DNA of 14,452 nucleotides from an uncultured Anaeroplasma sp. (GTDB lineage: Bacteria; Bacillota_I; Bacilli_A; Acholeplasmatales; Anaeroplasmataceae), in assembly GCA_934216145.1 (NCBI GenBank), contig CAKQBG010000046.1:1-14452 (forward strand), written 5' to 3'. The position numbers and the translations under genes were made by a program. The notes under the pieces were generated by a model that made no database searches, was not told the DNA's origin, and was given only the letters and a program-made list of their open reading frames with translations. Shown in pieces: positions 7,831-14,452 of the stretch; position 1 is the stretch's first letter, and every line of letters starts with the position of its first letter.

Positions 7831-8738
7831 TGAATACTAAAATTAGCTTTTTAAATCATATATTTAAAAATCCAGTAATTCCAGCATCAGGAACTTTTGG
7901 ATTTGGCTATGAATTTAGTGAAATATATGATATAAATATATTAGGTAGTATTTCCTTAAAGGGAACAACATTAAAACCAAGATATGGTAATCCATTGCCA
8001 CGTATTGCTGAATGTCCATCTGGTTTAATTAATTCTATTGGATTACAAAATCCAGGTGTTGATAAGGTTATATCAGAAGAAATACCTAAACTTAAAAAGG
8101 TATATAATGATAAAGTTATTGCCAATGTCGGAGGACACTCAGTAACTGATTATGTTGAAACTGTAAGAAAATTCAATAATGTTGATGAGGTAGTCGCCAT
8201 CGAATTAAATATCAGCTGTCCTAATGTAACAGGTGGAGGTATGGCATTCGGTGTTAATGAAGAGGTTGCTTCTAATTTAGTTCGTGAGGTTAAGAAGGTT
8301 TCTCTAAAGCCAATCATTGTTAAATTATCACCAAATGTTACAGACATAGTTTCTATGGCTAAAGCTGTTGAAGAGGCTGGTGCTGATGCAATAAGCTTAA
8401 TTAATACTTTAGTAGGAATGCGTATTAATTTAAAAACAGGTCAGCCTATTATAGCTGTTAAAAAGGGTGGCTATAGTGGACCTGGTATTTTCCCTGTAGC
8501 TATTAGAATGGTTTATGAAGTAAGTCATACTGTAAATATTCCAGTGATTGGTATGGGTGGTGTTACAACTGCTTATGATGTTATTGAAATGATGTATGCT
8601 GGAGCAAGTCTTGTTATGGTTGGGGCGGAGAATCTTGTTAATCCTTATGCATGTAAGGATATAATAGATAATCTACCTAAGGTAATGGATGAACTTGGTA
8701 TTGATGATTTAGAAAAAATTATAGGAAAGGCAAAATAA
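7830..8738 (+). CDS. pyrD: Dihydroorotate dehydrogenase B (NAD+), catalytic subunit (302 aa)
   Basis: An FMN-containing TIM-barrel enzyme that oxidises dihydroorotate to orotate. The catalytic base is Cys130 in NISCPNVTGGG (127-137), which defines class 1 enzymes (class 2 use Ser). SLKGTT (42-47) places Lys44 near the flavin. NSIGLQNPG (68-76) and VKLSPNVTDI are family motifs, and GMGGV followed by VMVGAEN near the C-terminus binds the FMN phosphate. Class 1B is assigned from the neighbouring pyrK. No membrane-targeting N-terminus is present, which fits a soluble PyrD2-PyrK2 complex. The start overlaps the pyrK stop (TAATG), with AAGGAGGT at 7813-7820 as ribosome binding site. Confidence 0.97.
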   Translation: MNTKISFLNHIFKNPVIPASGTFGFGYEFSEIYDINILGSISLKGTTLKPRYGNPLPRIAECPSGLINSIGLQNPGVDKVISEEIPKLKKVYNDKVIANVGGHSVTDYVETVRKFNNVDEVVAIELNISCPNVTGGGMAFGVNEEVASNLVREVKKVSLKPIIVKLSPNVTDIVSMAKAVEEAGADAISLINTLVGMRINLKTGQPIIAVKKGGYSGPGIFPVAIRMVYEVSHTVNIPVIGMGGVTTAYDVIEMMYAGASLVMVGAENLVNPYACKDIIDNLPKVMDELGIDDLEKIIGKAK

Positions 8739-8739
8739 T

Positions 8740-9429
8740 ATGAGAGACGTAATTATCGCATGTGATTTTAAGAATCGTGAGGACTTAATGGAATTTTTAA
8801 AGCCATTTGAAGGAAAATATAGTCCTTATTTAAAAATTGGTATGGAAATTTTTTATAAAGAGGGTCCAAGCCTTGTTAAAGAATTAAAGGAAAAAGGCTT
8901 TAAAATTTTCTTGGATTTAAAACTTCACGATATTCCTAATACAGTAGAAAAAGCAATGAGAAATATTGCTTCATTAGGTGTAGATATAACTAATGTACAT
9001 GCTGCTGGTGGTATTGAAATGATGAAAGCTGCAAGACGTGGTCTTGATAGTGTTGAAGGTGGTAAGAATACAAAGCTTATTGCTGTTACTCAATTAACAT
9101 CTATTTCCCAAACTGAACTAGAAAATGAGCTATTAATCAAAGAGCCTCTTCAAAATGTAGTTAAGAAGTATGCTTCAAATGCTAAAGAAGCTGGACTTGA
9201 TGGTGTTGTATGTTCTGCACTTGAAGCCCCAATTATTAAGGAAATGGGCTTAATCTCAGTAACACCTGGTATTCGTTTTGCTGATGATTCAGTTAACGAC
9301 CAAAAGAGAGTAGCTACTCCAAGCTATGCAAAAGAATTAGGTTCTACATATATTGTTGTAGGTAGAAGTATTACAGCTGCAAAGAATCCTCTTGAGGCTT
9401 ATTTAAGATGTGTAAAGGAGTTTTGTTAA
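8740..9429 (+). CDS. pyrF: Orotidine 5'-phosphate decarboxylase (229 aa)
   Basis: It decarboxylates OMP to UMP, the last step. The active-site array is intact: Asp9 in IACDF, Lys32 in LKIG, and Asp59-Lys61-Asp64 in the [11 protein letters not shown] motif (59-69). PGIR (176-179) and VGRS (207-210) bind the phosphate. This is the short group I bacterial form, normal length for Bacilli. One base separates it from pyrD, and AGGAAAGG (8723-8730) gives a moderate ribosome binding site. In the operon it comes before pyrE although it acts after it, as in Bacillus. Confidence 0.97.
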   Translation: MRDVIIACDFKNREDLMEFLKPFEGKYSPYLKIGMEIFYKEGPSLVKELKEKGFKIFLDLKLHDIPNTVEKAMRNIASLGVDITNVHAAGGIEMMKAARRGLDSVEGGKNTKLIAVTQLTSISQTELENELLIKEPLQNVVKKYASNAKEAGLDGVVCSALEAPIIKEMGLISVTPGIRFADDSVNDQKRVATPSYAKELGSTYIVVGRSITAAKNPLEAYLRCVKEFC

Positions 9430-9431
9430 AA

Positions 9432-10076
9432 ATGGAAGAAAATAAATTAGCAGTAGAGGTTGCTAAAAACCTTTTAAAAATTAAAGCAGTATTTTTAAAG
9501 CCAAATGATCCATTCACTTGGGCAAGTGGTATTAAATCACCAATTTATTGTGATAATAGATTAACTCTATCTTATCCTGAAGTACGTAGAGTTGTTGAAA
9601 ATGGTCTTGCTGAATTAATTAAAACATATTATCCAACTTGTAAAGTTGTTATGGGTACATCAACAGCTGGTATTGCTCATGCAGCATATGTATCAGAAAT
9701 ATTAGATTTACCAATGGGTTATGTTCGTGGTGGTGCTAAGGACCATGGACGTGGAAATCAAATTGAGGGTGTAGTTCCGGTTGGACAAGATGTAGTAGTT
9801 ATTGAGGATTTAATTTCAACAGCTGGTTCTTCAATTGAAGTCGTTGAAGTGCTAAGAGAAGCTGGATGCAATGTATTAGGTATTGCTTCAATCTTTACTT
9901 ATGGTCTTGAAAAGGGCTTAAATAGATTAAAAGAGGCTAATGTAATTAACCACTCATTATCTAATTTTGAAACATTAGTTCATGTAGCTCATGAGGAAAA
10001 CTATATTAGTAAAGAAGATATAGCTAAGGTATTAAAATTCCAAAAGAATCCTAATGATCCTTCTTGGATGGAATAG
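9432..10076 (+). CDS. pyrE: Orotate phosphoribosyltransferase (214 aa)
   Basis: It joins orotate and PRPP to give OMP. The PRPP-binding motif [13 protein letters not shown] (121-133) is intact. The N-terminal [16 protein letters not shown] (28-43) forms the orotate and PRPP contacts typical of the Bacillus-type enzyme. In the catalytic loop [17 protein letters not shown], Arg99, Lys103 and His105 are kept. The lysine that follows the first Arg in enterobacterial enzymes is Gly here, and Bacillus also lacks it. The start is set at ATG 9432 with AAAGGAG (9414-9420) 11 nt upstream, a slightly long spacing. In-frame ATG 9408 lies inside pyrF, before that site, and would add eight residues not expected for the family. 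It ends in TAG, 9 nt before the operon terminator. Confidence 0.96.
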   Translation: MEENKLAVEVAKNLLKIKAVFLKPNDPFTWASGIKSPIYCDNRLTLSYPEVRRVVENGLAELIKTYYPTCKVVMGTSTAGIAHAAYVSEILDLPMGYVRGGAKDHGRGNQIEGVVPVGQDVVVIEDLISTAGSSIEVVEVLREAGCNVLGIASIFTYGLEKGLNRLKEANVINHSLSNFETLVHVAHEENYISKEDIAKVLKFQKNPNDPSWME

Positions 10077-10085
10077 TTATTTATT

Positions 10086-10123
10086 AAGCATAGTTAGGAT
10101 TAATCTTAATTATGCTTTTTTTT
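10086..10123 (+). terminator. Intrinsic terminator ending the pyr operon
   Basis: A 14-bp stem (10086-10099 with 10104-10117, two G-U pairs) closes a TTAA loop and runs into a T tract at 10116-10123. It lies 9 nt after the pyrE stop, so the eight-gene transcript ends here and the following ABC gene needs its own promoter. Confidence 0.9.
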
Positions 10124-10238
10124 GTTATATATTTAAAAAAAATACTTAATTATAAAATTCACTATTTGTTTATTAAAATTAATATTAGTTTTTTTGAAAT
10201 TAATACATAATTTCACATAACAAAATAAATCATTAATA

Positions 10239-10267
10239 TTTTATTTTTTTTTATAAAAGTGTATAAT
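10239..10267 (+). promoter_or_regulatory. Probable promoter of the ABC exporter gene
   Basis: A consensus TATAAT (10262-10267) lies 24 nt before the chosen ATG. The best -35 at 17 nt spacing, TTTTAT (10239-10244), is weak. Transcription would start near 10274 and give a leader of about 18 nt carrying just the ribosome binding site. The weak -35 may mean low basal activity or help from an activator. The rest of the 10124-10258 spacer is AT-rich with no other clear feature. Confidence 0.5.
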
Positions 10268-10291
10268 TATCTCGGACGTGAGGTGGCTTAT

Positions 10292-13200
10292 ATGTTAAAG
10301 TTAAAGGACATTAAAAAGAATTATTATGTAGCAGATATGACAGTTGAAGCCCTTAAAGGAATAAATTTATGTTTTAGAAAAAATGAATTTGTTTCAATAT
10401 TAGGACCTTCTGGATGTGGCAAAACTACTTTATTAAATATTATTGGAGGACTAGATCAATATACCTCTGGTGATTTATTTATAAATGGTAAAAGTACAAA
10501 GAATTTTAATGATAGAGATTGGGATGTTTATCGTAATCATCGAATTGGCTTTATCTTTCAAAGCTATAATTTAATACCTCATCAAACAATCTTAGGAAAT
10601 GTTGAATTAGCTTTAACAATTTCAGGTGTTTCAAAAGCTGATCGTCAAGCTCGTGCTAAACGTGCTCTTGATAAGGTTGGTCTTTCAAAACAATATAATA
10701 AAAAACCAAATCAACTTTCAGGAGGACAATGTCAAAGAGTCGCGATAGCTCGTGCTTTAGTTAATGATCCAGAAATACTTTTAGCTGATGAACCTACAGG
10801 TGCACTAGATACAGAAACAAGTATTCAAATAATGGATTTAATTCAAGAAATTGCTAAAGAGAGATTAGTAATTATGGTTACTCATAATCCTGAATTAGCA
10901 AATAAATATTCAACAAGAATTGTTAAATGCCTAGATGGAAATGTAATTGAAGACTCTAATCCTTTTAAAGAAGATGAAGAAGCAAAGGAAATTGAAGAAT
11001 TAAAAATAAAAGAAGAAAATGAAAGCACTGATGAAACTTTAAAAAAGATTAAAAAAGAGAAATCTAAAATGAGTTATTTAACAGCATTTAGATTATCCGC
11101 AAGAAATCTTCAAGCTAAATTTAAAAGAACATTTATGGTTGCTTTAGCTGGTTGTATTGGTATTGTTGGTGTTTCAACAGTTTTAGCGGTTTCAAATGGT
11201 GTTCAGGGGTATATATCAGATATGGAAAATGATATGTTATCAGGTTATCCAGTTTATATTACAACCTCATCACTTGATTATTCTTCTATAATGGGTGGAG
11301 GATTATCAAATAATAGTTCATCTATAAATCCATCTAATGATATTAGTAGCATTTATATATCATCATTAGTTAAAACTTTATATAATATGAATGGTGTTAC
11401 GTCTACTAATAAAATTGGTAAAGATTATATGAATTTTTTAAGTGATATGCCAAATGATGCTTGTGAGTTAATACAATATAACTATGGCTATAAAATAGCA
11501 CCAAACCTATATACTGATTTTAGAACTTCAGATGGACAATCTCATAAAATGAGTGTTTCTGCAATTCAATCAACTTATGTTTCAGTCTTAAAAAATATTA
11601 AGGATTTTAAGGATTACGCTAGTATGGTAAATTCAGTATCAGTAATGACTGAAATTCCATCTAACGCTAATTATATTTCAAATCAATATGATGTTGTTTA
11701 TATTGAAGATGGTTATACACTTGAAGATGTAATAAATGATAAAACAAGCTTAATTGCTGTAGCTAGTAAAAAGTCTAATACTTTAAACGATCTAGAGCTT
11801 GCTGAATATGGCTATTTCTCACAGGAGGTATTCCTAAATTATTGTTATAAAATAGGTAATTCTGAAGAATATAATACATCACCTATTTTACAAATGCCTG
11901 AAACTATAAGTTATGAAACTTTAGCTAGTAAGGAATTTACATGGTATCCAAATGATACAGTATTTAAAAAAGGGGAAAGTAGCGATGAACTAGGTGATAA
12001 ATATTATGCTTCTGCCTATGCTGATGGAACACTTGAAAAAGAAACAGATGAAAAATGGGATAATTATAAGAGAAGTGCCTTTGGTACAGTTGATGGTAGT
12101 GTAGATTTAAATGTCAAATGTGTATTAAAACTAAAAAGTGATTTATCATATGGCTGCTTAACATCAGGTGGTTTATATTATACAAATGCTTTGTCAGAAC
12201 ATATGAGAGATTATACTTATGGTAATAAGAAAAAAGGAATTAATCAATCTAAAATAGTTGAATCAGCATTGGATTCTAACGGCTTATATAATGTTGAATT
12301 AGGTTATAAATTTAAATTTGATGGTAATTATAAGGCTAGTTGTGAAAAAAATTACTTATCTTCTAACTCATCAAGTGCTATTATGGATTATATTGCTCAA
12401 TTTATGTCAAGTGATAGCAGTAATTCTTCAAAAGAACTTGTTTCTTATTCGGCTCAGGCTCTTGGTGGAGCTGATTATCCTATAACAGTATATTTTTATT
12501 GTAATAACTTTGAACAAAAGAATATATTAACTAAGTATCTAGATAAGTGGAATAATTCAACAACTAATAATTTATATAAAGTTGATTCAAATGGATTCTA
12601 TACTGGAAAAATAAAGAATGATGATGGGTCTGAAACTACAACATATTATTATAAGGATTCATCTACTAATAAATATTTTAGAGTCAATGTAAATTCAAAT
12701 GGATATGCTGAAGATTATTTAGGTAATCAATATCATTTAAAAAAAGATGATAATGGAGATTATGGCTTCTATTTAAAGGAAAGTGATTCCTTAGGTGAAA
12801 ATTTTAATATAGAGGATTCTATACATATAAATAATAACGTTTCAGTTAATGCTTATAGTTTACTTAAGTATACTATGTTAGGTAAAGAATTCCCAAATAC
12901 AAATATTAATTATAATAATAAAGAAATAGTTCCTAATACAGGTGATAAACTTTATAGATTTAAAAATAGTGATGGTGATTATGAATATGTTATGAAGGTT
13001 CGTAATCAAAGCTATTATAAAGTTAAACTTGATAATAATGGATCAGTTGTAGCTACTCAAAATGGCTATGATAAATATCGTTATGATTCGACTAATGATA
13101 AATTTTATATGGACAACTATGTATTAGTTAGCGAGGATTATTATATAAAGAATCCTAATGAAGAATATATTAAAACAGAAGATAAAATTTATAAGCTTGA

Positions 13201-14263
13201 ATCTACATTAGTAGAAACTGATGATATTAGTAAACTTTATAGTGATGATAAGAAATATTCATATCAAAATGTTTCTAAAAATCCCACAATTGAGGTTAAT
13301 GGTAAAAAGTATTTCTTAGATACTAAGGGCTTCTATTTAGATACAACAAGCCTACAGGATGTTAGTATGAGTAATACATCAGTTTTACTAAATAACTTTA
13401 TTATAAATACATATAGGGATAATGATCAAAATAAACTTGAAGGCTTTGATGGCTATATTACTTTTAGAGATTATTCTAAATATAACTTCTTTTATAGAGA
13501 TTTAGCTGATAATGGAGAAACATTTTATTTTGTTGATTATGAATTTGATAGTACTGCTAACAAGGGTATAATTAATGCGAAAGATGTTTCCGATTATCTT
13601 GATAATAATTCATTATCATCTATTGAAAATATCTCTTCATATATTGCTGATAGCTATTATATAAATGAAGATGGTACACTTCAAGCTATAATTCCTAATT
13701 ATTCTGATTCAGCAGCAACTATTACTGAATTATTAGATAATAAGATTATTGGTGCTGAATTAACTGATTTATCTATTTTAGATCATGATGATAGCTTAAA
13801 GATTGAATATACTGACATGATTGGATTAATAATTGATATGGTTAATACTCTAATTCAGGTAATCACATATTCATTAATTGCCTTTACAGCATTATCATTA
13901 GTTGTATCTACTGTAATGATTGGTATTATTACATATGTTTCTGTAGTTGAAAGAACAAAAGAAATTGGTGTAATTAGAGCATTAGGCGGTAGAAAGAAAG
14001 ATGTTGCACATCTATTTAATGCTGAAACATTCATCATTGGTTTTGTTGCTGGTTTATTAGGTATTTTAATTACTTATTTATTATCTATAATAATAAATCT
14101 AATTTTAGGTTCATTTGCAGGTATCTATACAATAGCAAATCTACCTTGGTACCAAGCAATATTTATGATTGTGTTAAGCGTTGTTTTAACACTAATCTCA
14201 GGATTAATTCCTGCTAAATCTGCTGCTAAGAGAGACCCTGTTATTGCATTAAGAACAGAATAA
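10292..14263 (+). CDS. MacB/FtsX-type ABC transporter, fused ATPase-permease with giant extracytoplasmic domain (1323 aa)
   Basis: An ABC ATPase covers residues 1-225: Walker A GPSGCGKTT (38-46), Q-loop Gln90, signature LSGGQ (142-146), Walker B ILLADE (162-167), His198. A charged linker (226-260) leads to TM1 (about 281-301). An external domain of about 870 residues follows (302-1175), rich in Tyr, Ser, Asn and Asp, with Tyr-rich repeat-like segments at 760-830 and 884-945. TM2-TM4 (about 1187-1218, 1247-1275, 1287-1307) carry ERTKEIGVIRALGGRKKDV (1220-1238) and the end motif PAKSAAKRDPVIALR, typical of MacB/FtsX permeases. MacB itself has an external domain of only about 200 residues. The order ATPase-TM1-domain-three TMs is MacB-like (type VII), a class that moves substrates outside the membrane or transmits force rather than carrying small molecules across. 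Substrate unknown; no regulator or partner gene is next to it. GAGGTGG (10280-10286) sets ATG 10292; in-frame GTG 10259 lies upstream of the predicted transcription start. Confidence 0.9.
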   Translation: MLKLKDIKKNYYVADMTVEALKGINLCFRKNEFVSILGPSGCGKTTLLNIIGGLDQYTSGDLFINGKSTKNFNDRDWDVYRNHRIGFIFQSYNLIPHQTILGNVELALTISGVSKADRQARAKRALDKVGLSKQYNKKPNQLSGGQCQRVAIARALVNDPEILLADEPTGALDTETSIQIMDLIQEIAKERLVIMVTHNPELANKYSTRIVKCLDGNVIEDSNPFKEDEEAKEIEELKIKEENESTDETLKKIKKEKSKMSYLTAFRLSARNLQAKFKRTFMVALAGCIGIVGVSTVLAVSNGVQGYISDMENDMLSGYPVYITTSSLDYSSIMGGGLSNNSSSINPSNDISSIYISSLVKTLYNMNGVTSTNKIGKDYMNFLSDMPNDACELIQYNYGYKIAPNLYTDFRTSDGQSHKMSVSAIQSTYVSVLKNIKDFKDYASMVNSVSVMTEIPSNANYISNQYDVVYIEDGYTLEDVINDKTSLIAVASKKSNTLNDLELAEYGYFSQEVFLNYCYKIGNSEEYNTSPILQMPETISYETLASKEFTWYPNDTVFKKGESSDELGDKYYASAYADGTLEKETDEKWDNYKRSAFGTVDGSVDLNVKCVLKLKSDLSYGCLTSGGLYYTNALSEHMRDYTYGNKKKGINQSKIVESALDSNGLYNVELGYKFKFDGNYKASCEKNYLSSNSSSAIMDYIAQFMSSDSSNSSKELVSYSAQALGGADYPITVYFYCNNFEQKNILTKYLDKWNNSTTNNLYKVDSNGFYTGKIKNDDGSETTTYYYKDSSTNKYFRVNVNSNGYAEDYLGNQYHLKKDDNGDYGFYLKESDSLGENFNIEDSIHINNNVSVNAYSLLKYTMLGKEFPNTNINYNNKEIVPNTGDKLYRFKNSDGDYEYVMKVRNQSYYKVKLDNNGSVVATQNGYDKYRYDSTNDKFYMDNYVLVSEDYYIKNPNEEYIKTEDKIYKLESTLVETDDISKLYSDDKKYSYQNVSKNPTIEVNGKKYFLDTKGFYLDTTSLQDVSMSNTSVLLNNFIINTYRDNDQNKLEGFDGYITFRDYSKYNFFYRDLADNGETFYFVDYEFDSTANKGIINAKDVSDYLDNNSLSSIENISSYIADSYYINEDGTLQAIIPNYSDSAATITELLDNKIIGAELTDLSILDHDDSLKIEYTDMIGLIIDMVNTLIQVITYSLIAFTALSLVVSTVMIGIITYVSVVERTKEIGVIRALGGRKKDVAHLFNAETFIIGFVAGLLGILITYLLSIIINLILGSFAGIYTIANLPWYQAIFMIVLSVVLTLISGLIPAKSAAKRDPVIALRTE

Positions 14264-14273
14264 CTTTATATAT

Positions 14274-14316
14274 GAGGCTGTAAAAATAGATTTTATCTAT
14301 GATTACGCCTCTTTTT
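14274..14316 (+). terminator. Intrinsic terminator of the ABC exporter gene
   Basis: GAGGC (14274-14278) pairs with GCCTC (14307-14311), extended by GTAA/TTAC after one bulged T, with an inner ATAGAT/ATCTAT helix. Five Ts follow at once, then AG and seven more Ts. It starts 10 nt after the stop codon. Confidence 0.85.
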
Positions 14317-14368
14317 AGTTTTTTTAATATTAATTATTTATGTTTTTTATTTATCTTAATAAAAGATG

Positions 14369-14397
14369 CTATTTAGTTACAGTTCACTCGTAAATAG
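14369..14397. repeat. Inverted repeat, 7-bp arms and 15-nt spacer
   Basis: CTATTTA (14369-14375) and TAAATAG (14391-14397) are perfect inverted copies around GTTACAGTTCACTCG, which is unusually GC-richer than the surroundings. No T tract follows on either strand, so it does not look like a simple terminator. It may be part of a dispersed repeat, but one copy cannot show that. Confidence 0.35.
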
Positions 14398-14425
14398 GTA
14401 AAAAATAAAACCAATGGAAAAGCCC

Positions 14426-14447
14426 TACACAAAAATGACTTTGTGTA
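14426..14447. repeat. Inverted repeat, 8-bp perfect arms, at window edge
   Basis: TACACAAA (14426-14433) pairs with TTTGTGTA (14440-14447) around a 6-nt loop. It lies about 30 nt from the previous inverted repeat in a 136-nt stretch without genes. Read on the minus strand it is followed by GGGCTTTTCC, which could act as a poor terminator for a gene entering from the right. It could also be a subterminal hairpin of an insertion element cut by the window edge. Confidence 0.4.
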
Positions 14448-14452
14448 ACCTT

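Noticed and set aside
7907..8347. Two minus-strand open frames inside pyrD (7907-8125 and 8150-8347)
   Set aside because: Both are fully antisense to the conserved pyrD and have no supporting context.
9408..9434. ATG 9408 as the start of pyrE
   Set aside because: It precedes the AAAGGAG at 9414-9420 and lies inside the pyrF coding region; ATG 9432 fits the family length.
10194..10222. TTGAAA (10194-10199) with ATAACA or CATAAC as an alternative promoter for the ABC gene
   Set aside because: The -10 is poor compared with the consensus TATAAT at 10262-10267 close to the gene.
13855..14037. 60-codon minus-strand frame inside the ABC exporter gene
   Set aside because: It is antisense to the membrane segments of a clear permease; the hydrophobic residues are a reflection of the + strand codons.
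1..14452. CRISPR arrays, tRNA or rRNA genes, prophage or defence systems
   Set aside because: No regularly spaced repeats, no tRNA-like cloverleaf with conserved T-arm, no rRNA-like stretch and no phage or known defence genes were seen on either strand.

Overview
The window is AT-rich, Gram-positive-type (Firmicutes/Bacilli or walled-Mollicute-relative) chromosomal DNA. The evidence for this is the very low GC content, strong GGAGG-type ribosome binding sites, a PyrR-type attenuator, and a pyrimidine gene order matching that of Bacillus. All recognised genes lie on the + strand. Tryptophans are encoded by TGG and no TGA is read through within a gene, so the standard bacterial code (11) fits and the Mycoplasma code does not. 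The species cannot be named from the sequence.

Left edge (1-600): a hairpin that may terminate an upstream gene outside the window, then two small overlapping open frames of unknown function. The second (300-551, 83 aa, acidic) has a strong ribosome binding site. The first appears to have ATA where an ATG start would be expected.

Pyrimidine operon (595-10123): a sigma-A-type promoter, a leader carrying an exact match to the PyrR-binding consensus, a strong intrinsic terminator directly before the pyrB ribosome binding site, then eight tightly packed genes pyrB-pyrC-carA-carB-pyrK-pyrD-pyrF-pyrE, closed by an intrinsic terminator. The largest gap between genes is 3 nt and most junctions overlap. 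Together the products make UMP from glutamine, bicarbonate, aspartate and PRPP: CarAB makes carbamoyl phosphate, PyrB adds aspartate, PyrC closes the ring, PyrD/PyrK oxidises dihydroorotate with NAD+, PyrE adds ribose phosphate and PyrF decarboxylates to UMP. PyrR would bind the leader when UMP is plentiful and let the terminator form. No pyrR or uracil permease gene is in the window.

ABC exporter (10292-14263): a single 1323-residue protein with an N-terminal ATPase fused to a MacB/FtsX-type permease. A roughly 870-residue extracytoplasmic domain is inserted between the first and second membrane segments. It has its own promoter and terminator, so it is probably a separate transcription unit. 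It is the least understood gene here.

Right edge (14317-14452): no gene seen. It holds two perfect inverted repeats that may be the edge of a mobile or dispersed repeat element, or terminators for a gene beyond the window. I found no convincing new biological system: the pyr operon is classical, and the unexplained parts are the exporter's giant external domain and the small genes at the left edge.
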